This document shows positions 12,706 through 17,156 of a stretch of DNA of 17,156 nt, piece after piece; the first letter of the stretch is position 1, and the number at the start of each line of letters is the position of its first letter. Both the position numbers and the translations under genes were made by a program. The stretch is from JAGTRI01 sp964580405. Its GTDB lineage: Archaea > Thermoproteota > Bathyarchaeia > Bathyarchaeales > DTEX01. Below the pieces are notes generated by a model. That model had not been told where the DNA came from and did not search any database. It worked only from the letters and a program-made list of their open reading frames with translations. The stretch is taken from contig CAZOKM010000029.1 in the NCBI GenBank assembly GCA_964580405.1, forward strand, positions 1 to 17,156. Reading direction: 5' to 3'.

Positions 12706-15426
12706 ATGAAATACCAAAGGATATTCATCGCTGTCCTCGTGGTGATTCTGTTGGCTGTGGTCATTGCGAATACTATGCTACAAAGCAAACCAGAACAGAA
12801 GCTTTTTCCGTTTTATCTGCCATGGGACGACTCCGAAGAGACAATTATAAGCCTCAGCGGTTACCTCGATAAACCAGCGGGGAGACTCGGATGGGTCCAA
12901 GCGGGCACGGACGGCCACCTCTACAGTGGTGGAGAGAGAATAAAATTCTTGGGAGTGGATATTTGTGCAGGAGCGGCATTTCCCAAAAAAGAAGAGTCCG
13001 AGAAGATCGCTGCGAGGCTAGCCAAGTTTGGCGTTAACGCTGTTCGGTTCCATCACATGGACGCTTCTTGGGAATCTTTCAACATCTTTGACCAATCGTA
13101 CGGGAACACTAGGCACCTTAGCGAAGAGGCACTCGACCGCCTAGACTATTTCATATCTTGCCTCAAAGAAAACGGCGTTTACACGGACCTTAACCTACTT
13201 GTGTCCCGGAGGCTCACAAGCGCAGACGGGCTACCGTCAGAAATTGACTCGGTGGATTGGAAGGACCAGCAGGTACTGGGATTCTTCATTGACGAAGTCA
13301 GGGAACTCCAGAAAGAGTATGCCAGTCAACTCTTGACTCATTACAATCCCTACACCGGGTTGAGTTACGTTGAGGACCCCGCTGTCGCGTTTGTGGAAAT
13401 AGTGAACGAGCAATGCCTAATTCAAGGCTGGCTCAGCGGAGTGATAGACAGGCTGCCACAATTATACAAGGACAGATTGGCAGAACAATGGAACCTTTTC
13501 CTAAAACAAAAATATGGATCAACAGAAAATCTTACGGCGTTCTGGAACGAGGGGCAAGGGCTCCCGCAAGCGGAGATGCTGGAAAACGGGTATTTCCTGC
13601 AGGACTTGGACGGATGGAACATTGAGACGCACGAGCAGGCAACCGCGCAATACGGAGTCACGTCTGGGGACGATGGGAATAACGTTCTTGAAATAACGGT
13701 CACTCACCCTAGAACAGCGGGGTGGCACGTACAGTTCAATTACCCAGGTTTGGGAGTGGCGGCTGAGGAAAGCTACTTTGTCCGGTTTAGGGTTAGAGCT
13801 GACCAGCCTGTGACGATAAGTGTCGGTCTCGGCCAAGCGTACGACCCTTGGTCGTCACTGTCCAGTACGGTTTCTGTCGATTTGACGACCGAGTGGAAGG
13901 ATTATGAGGTTCCCCTTATAGCTTCAGGGTCCGACGACAATGCGAGACTCAGCATTTCAAACCTGGGGACGACGAATACAACGTATCAATTCTCATGCTT
14001 TTCCATGAAGCCCTTCAAAGGCTACGGCTTGAAGGAGGACGAGTCCTTCGAGTCAGCCTCGGTCAGAATCTTCACCCTTGACGTTTTCGGAAGCAGGACG
14101 CTGAACGCCCGAAGGGACTGGGCGGAATTCCTCTACGGGCTTGAGGAAGAATACTTTTCTGGGATACGAAAGTACCTGAAAGAGGAGCTTGGCGTAAAAG
14201 CCCTCATCATAGGAACGATCGTCGGCTGCAGCACCCCCAACATTATGGCTCAGCTCGACGTTGTCGACACGCATTCCTACTGGGAGCATCCGTCGTTTCC
14301 GGGTGTGGCGTGGGACTCAAGCAACTGGTACGTCGTGAACGAGCCGATGGTCAACTACTTAAACTCGAGCACAATCCCCGGGTTAGCTTTGAAAAAGGTT
14401 TACGGTAAACCTCTGTTTGTTACCGAGTACAACCATCCGTCGCCTAACATGTACGACGCTGAAACAGTCGTAACATTAGCAACTTATGCTGCGCTTCAGG
14501 ACTGGGACGGAATCTTCTTGTTTGATTATGGCAGTCGAGGCAATTGGGACTCAGAGATGGCGAGGAGCTACTTCGACTGCGACCAGCACCCGACTAAGAT
14601 GGCGACGTTGATTCCTGCGTACATGATTTTCGTGAGGGGAGACATCAGACCCGCCAACAATCTGGTTGCTGAGACTTTGACCGAACGCCAAGAAATTGAT
14701 TTTGTGGCGAAGGGGAAAGCGACCGCCTGGACCCTCATCGACGGCAGCACCCTTGGAACACAATTGTACGTGCCACTCTTATACAGAACCGCCATTCTTA
14801 CCGAAGGAACCAATGAACCGGAGAGTTACTTGACGCCACAAGAAGCGGAAATGACTGGTTCAGTGTACAATTCAGACACGGGCGAAATCATTTGGGACGC
14901 AACAACCTCGAACCGCGGTGTATTACTTGTCAACACCTCGAAAAGCGTCGCAGTCATAGGGTTTGGGGGCGGAAAACAATTCGATTTCAATACTGTTATC
15001 ATCGAACCAGGGGCAACGTTACTTGGGACCTGGGGCGTTACGACGCTTTCGGTGGTCGACGGCGAAGGCTTCGACAACTGGAACTCGCTTCTCCTCGTGA
15101 TGGCTGGCTTCTCGATAAACAATGGCTCCGTGATACGCGAATACCAGACCGGTGATGTTCTGGTGACGGGATCCGTGAACACATCACAAATCACAGAGTA
15201 CAATGGTGAGATCACGTGCGCAGGCAGCTGGGGACAAGCCCCGACGCTGGTTGAGGGAATCACGGGCATAATCAAGATTCGGACCTCGAACGAAATCGAG
15301 GTTTGGGCGCTGAACAGTAGGGGCGAAAGAACTCAAACCGTTCCTGTTTCAACTGACGGCGACTACAAAGTTTTCTCGACGGGACCGGAGTACAAAACTA
15401 TTTGGTACGAAGTTATTGTAAAATAA
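12706..15426 (+). CDS. Membrane-anchored clan GH-A-like glycoside hydrolase with internal carbohydrate-binding module
   Basis: 906 residues from ATG 12706. An in-frame TTG at 12679 adds nine residues but has no ribosome site. Residues 5-22 form an uncleaved-looking hydrophobic anchor or signal peptide, so the enzyme acts outside the cell. The (beta/alpha)8 barrel starts near residue 65: NAVRFHHMD (111-119) and LDYFISCLKENGVY are typical of GH5/GH42-like enzymes. The acid/base candidate is Glu235 in EIVNEQ and the nucleophile candidate Glu574 in FVTEYNHP, the 4/7 arrangement of clan GH-A. Between them, residues ~292-437 look like a CBM4/9-type beta-sandwich (ENGYFLQDLDGW start, W-x-V-Q-F strand, DLTTEWKDYEVPL). 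Residues ~660-906 are beta-rich accessory domains. The substrate is not determined; beta-mannan, beta-glucan or beta-galactoside are all possible. The exact GH family is unclear. The gene is probably monocistronic. Confidence 0.8.
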   Translation: MKYQRIFIAVLVVILLAVVIANTMLQSKPEQKLFPFYLPWDDSEETIISLSGYLDKPAGRLGWVQAGTDGHLYSGGERIKFLGVDICAGAAFPKKEESEKIAARLAKFGVNAVRFHHMDASWESFNIFDQSYGNTRHLSEEALDRLDYFISCLKENGVYTDLNLLVSRRLTSADGLPSEIDSVDWKDQQVLGFFIDEVRELQKEYASQLLTHYNPYTGLSYVEDPAVAFVEIVNEQCLIQGWLSGVIDRLPQLYKDRLAEQWNLFLKQKYGSTENLTAFWNEGQGLPQAEMLENGYFLQDLDGWNIETHEQATAQYGVTSGDDGNNVLEITVTHPRTAGWHVQFNYPGLGVAAEESYFVRFRVRADQPVTISVGLGQAYDPWSSLSSTVSVDLTTEWKDYEVPLIASGSDDNARLSISNLGTTNTTYQFSCFSMKPFKGYGLKEDESFESASVRIFTLDVFGSRTLNARRDWAEFLYGLEEEYFSGIRKYLKEELGVKALIIGTIVGCSTPNIMAQLDVVDTHSYWEHPSFPGVAWDSSNWYVVNEPMVNYLNSSTIPGLALKKVYGKPLFVTEYNHPSPNMYDAETVVTLATYAALQDWDGIFLFDYGSRGNWDSEMARSYFDCDQHPTKMATLIPAYMIFVRGDIRPANNLVAETLTERQEIDFVAKGKATAWTLIDGSTLGTQLYVPLLYRTAILTEGTNEPESYLTPQEAEMTGSVYNSDTGEIIWDATTSNRGVLLVNTSKSVAVIGFGGGKQFDFNTVIIEPGATLLGTWGVTTLSVVDGEGFDNWNSLLLVMAGFSINNGSVIREYQTGDVLVTGSVNTSQITEYNGEITCAGSWGQAPTLVEGITGIIKIRTSNEIEVWALNSRGERTQTVPVSTDGDYKVFSTGPEYKTIWYEVIVK

Positions 15427-15440
15427 TAGGCGTTGTTACC

Positions 15441-15447
15441 TCTTTTT
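15441..15447 (+). terminator. T-run terminator after the glycoside hydrolase gene
   Basis: TCTTTTT lies 15 nt after the stop codon, preceded by CC. No hairpin is visible. It is short, so termination may be partial. Confidence 0.4.
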
Positions 15448-15488
15448 CAGAATGGAAGTACCAATTCCTTATTAATGGACAGTAAAGG

Positions 15489-15496
15489 TTTTATTC
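15489..15496 (+). promoter_or_regulatory. Candidate TATA box for the PRPP synthetase gene
   Basis: TTTTATTC is 40-47 nt before the ATG at 15536 and would start transcription near 15514-15518. A second A/T block, CTTTTAAAAT (15501-15510), is an alternative that would leave almost no leader. Confidence 0.4.
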
Positions 15497-15535
15497 CTAG
15501 CTTTTAAAATGTCATTCCGTCTTGGAGGATTGCCT

Positions 15536-16414
15536 ATGAGAATAGTGGGATGCCCCGGATCTCAGGAACTGGCGAGTAAAATCAGCAAATCCACTTCCTG
15601 GCCGACTGTCACAATCAACACTAAACGGTTTCCAGACGGAGAATTTTATTTCCGGTTTGAAGAGAAAGTTTCTGGGCAAGACCTACTTGTTGTCCAAAGC
15701 CTTTATCCGCCTCAAGACGCCCATCTGGTTGAACTCCTTTTAATGCTCCAAACGGCAAGGGACCTCAAAGCCAAATCCATAACCGTCTTCATCCCGTACC
15801 TTGCTTACAGCCGGCAGGATGAACGGTATCTGGAGGGGGAATGCCTGAGCGCCAGCTTGGTTTCTGAACTACTGCAGCATTTGGGGGCGAACTCTCTTTA
15901 TACGGTCGACGTGCACAACCAGAATGTTCTGAACATGTACAAAATCCCCGCTCATACCCTTTCAGCGTCAGGGGAACTCGCAGAATACTTCACGTCGAAG
16001 AACCTTAAAGATCCTTTTGTGGTGGCTCCAGACGACGAGGAGATGGCTCTTAGGAGGGCTGAGATCGCCGCGGAAAGACTTGGCGCCGAGTACGATTTCT
16101 TCGAAAAGCACAGGGATCGTCACACTGGTGATATCACCACGCAGCCAAAGAAGGTCAACGCAAGGGGGAGAGACGCGATTATAATTGACGACATCATCAG
16201 CACCGGAAGAACCTCAGCCAACGTCGCAAAAATACTCAAGCAGCAAGGAGCGCGAAGGGTCTTCATCGGAGTCTCTCACGCGTTACTCCTAGGAAACGCT
16301 TTGGAGCTTTTAACCGCTTCAGGGGTAGACGAAATCATCGGAACGGACAGCGTGGCTAACAGTTTCGCGAAAGTTTCCGTCGCACCAATATTAGCTAAGG
16401 CTCTAAAGACGTAA
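15536..16414 (+). CDS. prs: Ribose-phosphate pyrophosphokinase (PRPP synthetase)
   Basis: 292 residues, the short archaeal length. It makes PRPP from ribose 5-phosphate and ATP for purine, pyrimidine, histidine and tryptophan synthesis. Visible motifs: RFPDGEFYFR (31-40) of the ATP site; PYLAYSRQDER (87-97), the conserved RQDR-type loop; Asp125 and His127 in DVHNQN, a metal/ATP site; KHRDRHTGDI (191-200), the flexible-loop region; and DDIISTGRT (218-226), the PRPP-binding signature. The ATG at 15536 is chosen because GGAGG (15524-15528) stands 7 nt before it and the family N-terminus (RIVGCPGSQELA) starts there. The in-frame ATG at 15509 lies in the A/T-rich promoter region. The gene is convergent with the winged-helix gene downstream and appears to be transcribed alone. 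Confidence 0.95.
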   Translation: MRIVGCPGSQELASKISKSTSWPTVTINTKRFPDGEFYFRFEEKVSGQDLLVVQSLYPPQDAHLVELLLMLQTARDLKAKSITVFIPYLAYSRQDERYLEGECLSASLVSELLQHLGANSLYTVDVHNQNVLNMYKIPAHTLSASGELAEYFTSKNLKDPFVVAPDDEEMALRRAEIAAERLGAEYDFFEKHRDRHTGDITTQPKKVNARGRDAIIIDDIISTGRTSANVAKILKQQGARRVFIGVSHALLLGNALELLTASGVDEIIGTDSVANSFAKVSVAPILAKALKT

Positions 16415-16478
16415 AAATCACGCTGTCTGCATTTTCGAAGTTGTTTCTGGTTCTGAAATAGTTTATATTATATTGTAT

Positions 16479-16748
16479 TTAAGTTTCTGTTAGCTTTCTT
16501 TGGCCTAGGCCAGTCAATTTCCAGATGTATGGTCTTTTGTTATTCCTCACGATTATGTGTTCGTTCTCCATCAGGTGCAAATGGTGAAGAACCGAGGAGT
16601 AATGAATTCCCGTCCTTTGATTGATTGTTCTTGCCGTGCACTGGAGCTGGTCAAGGGTCGAAACTATCTTTGTTCTTGCAACAAGCCCTTTTTTTACGTT
16701 CTTTGTTTTCGACAGAAAAGCTCTTGGGTGATAGGAGTCTCTAAACAT
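16479..16748 (-). CDS. Small winged-helix DNA-binding protein
   Basis: 89 residues from ATG 16746-16748; a TTG two codons earlier is also open. One winged-helix domain fills the protein: RTKIVSTLDQLQCTARTINQRTGIHYSSVLHHLHLMENEHII has the helix, turn and recognition-helix pattern of archaeal ArsR/MarR-like single-domain regulators, and RNNKRPYIWKLTGLGQRKL is the beta wing. No ligand or metal site is seen. The first ~20 residues are basic and probably flexible. It starts 39 nt after the stop of the four-cysteine gene. A TTTTTTATT box in that gap (~16777-16787) would give an almost leaderless transcript, consistent with the lack of a ribosome site. Targets are unknown; the two-gene unit could be co-transcribed. 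Confidence 0.7.
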   Translation of the reverse strand: MFRDSYHPRAFLSKTKNVKKGLVARTKIVSTLDQLQCTARTINQRTGIHYSSVLHHLHLMENEHIIVRNNKRPYIWKLTGLGQRKLTET

Positions 16749-16787
16749 TTTCAATAAAAGTATGCATAGAGGTTGAATAAAAAATTT

Positions 16788-17099
16788 TTACTCCGTGTGA
16801 ATCCTGCAAAGGATCGTTGTGGGCCACTTCTCTATTGCTCGCCCCATCGTCCTCCTGTAGGTGCTCTTGGCGATTTCCTTCCTCTTTTCTGCACAGCTGC
16901 GGCATCTTTCGTGCCTCATGTCGGACGGCCCATCGCACTTACCGCAGTTAAGAAGCAAAGTCTCCCCAAGTCCTTTAAGATCGGTCCAAGCGTACTCCCT
17001 TTCGTCAAACTCGGGTTCGAAGTCTGGCCACAAACCGTAAATGTTGTCCTGCTTCATGGCTTCCTTCAGAGACGAAAAATAATGCTCAAACGACGTCAT
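16788..17099 (-). CDS. Hypothetical small protein with four-cysteine zinc-binding-like motif
   Basis: 103 residues, not recognised as any named family. The N-terminal half is acidic and rich in aromatic residues (WPDFEPEFDEREYAW). The centre carries Cys52-x2-Cys55 and Cys66-x2-Cys69, with His63 between, resembling a treble-clef or zinc-ribbon knuckle. The C-terminal third is basic (EKRKEIAKSTYRRTMGRAIEKW) and could contact nucleic acid. The ATG (17097-17099) follows an AAGGAG about 11 nt upstream, longer than ideal, and a TATA box at the window edge. These signals and the Cys pairs support a real gene despite the small size. It lies just upstream of a winged-helix gene on the same strand. A DNA- or RNA-binding or adaptor role is a guess. 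Confidence 0.6.
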   Translation of the reverse strand: MTSFEHYFSSLKEAMKQDNIYGLWPDFEPEFDEREYAWTDLKGLGETLLLNCGKCDGPSDMRHERCRSCAEKRKEIAKSTYRRTMGRAIEKWPTTILCRIHTE

Positions 17100-17147
17100 G
17101 GCGTGTTGTTCTCCTTTTGCATCCTTATTGTCTATTCTTCACTCCTT

Positions 17148-17156
17148 CTTTTATAC
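17148..17156 (-). promoter_or_regulatory. TATA box for the four-cysteine protein gene
   Basis: The minus strand reads GTATAAAAG at the window edge, 49-57 nt before the ATG at 17099. Transcription would start near 17122-17128. Confidence 0.5.

Noticed and set aside
15509..15535. Upstream in-frame ATG for PRPP synthetase
   Set aside because: It falls in an A/T-rich promoter-like stretch without a ribosome site, while the ATG at 15536 has GGAGG 7 nt upstream and matches the family start.

Overview
The window reads as archaeal chromosomal DNA. Start sites sit behind A/T-rich TATA-like boxes and GGTG/GGAGG Shine-Dalgarno sequences, genes end in pyrimidine/T-run terminators rather than hairpins, and several products are of archaeal type: a Sulfolobus-like KDG kinase, a short archaeal ribose-phosphate pyrophosphokinase, and an ArsR-like regulator paired with Hsp20. 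Moderate GC and the mix of peptide- and sugar-related genes would fit a Thermoproteota/Bathyarchaeia-like heterotroph, but that placement is inference. I see no rRNA, tRNA, CRISPR array or insertion sequence, and no gene-free stretch above 300 bases.

Layout. (1) Positions 1-870, minus strand: the N-terminal 290 codons of a cobalamin-binding-domain radical SAM protein that runs off the window. (2) 1056-9858: a transport-like island. A 1558-residue protein (signal segment, M28-peptidase-like ectodomain, FtsX/MacB-type permease) overlaps by 22 bases a downstream polytopic DUF6785/DUF6784-like (distantly OPT-like) membrane protein. A second, divergently transcribed protein of the same family lies across a shared 170-bp promoter region. 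The M28-like domain has lost the His-x-Asp histidine and the Glu-Glu pair of true aminopeptidases, so it is probably a non-catalytic binding domain or uses altered chemistry. (3) 9987-10307, minus: a small MazG-type pyrophosphohydrolase. (4) 10461-12511, plus: KDG kinase (Entner-Doudoroff pathway), then an ArsR-like regulator with an hsp20 gene as a two-gene heat-shock operon. Its TATA box is followed by two abutting 14-bp TTAC(C/T)-N4-GGTAA palindromes that contain the TGGTAA element known from Pyrococcus Phr targets. (5) 12706-15426: a membrane-anchored clan GH-A-like glycoside hydrolase with a carbohydrate-binding module apparently inserted inside the barrel. (6) 15536-16414: PRPP synthetase. 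(7) 16479-17099, minus: a winged-helix protein and a small four-cysteine protein of unknown role.

Together the genes suggest a heterotroph that handles polymers at the cell surface (glycoside hydrolase; M28-like/FtsX protein with two large transporters) and feeds sugar acids through KDG kinase. The least explained part is the M28-like/FtsX protein flanked by two DUF6785-type transporters. The best supported regulatory observation is the tandem operator in front of the regulator-hsp20 operon.
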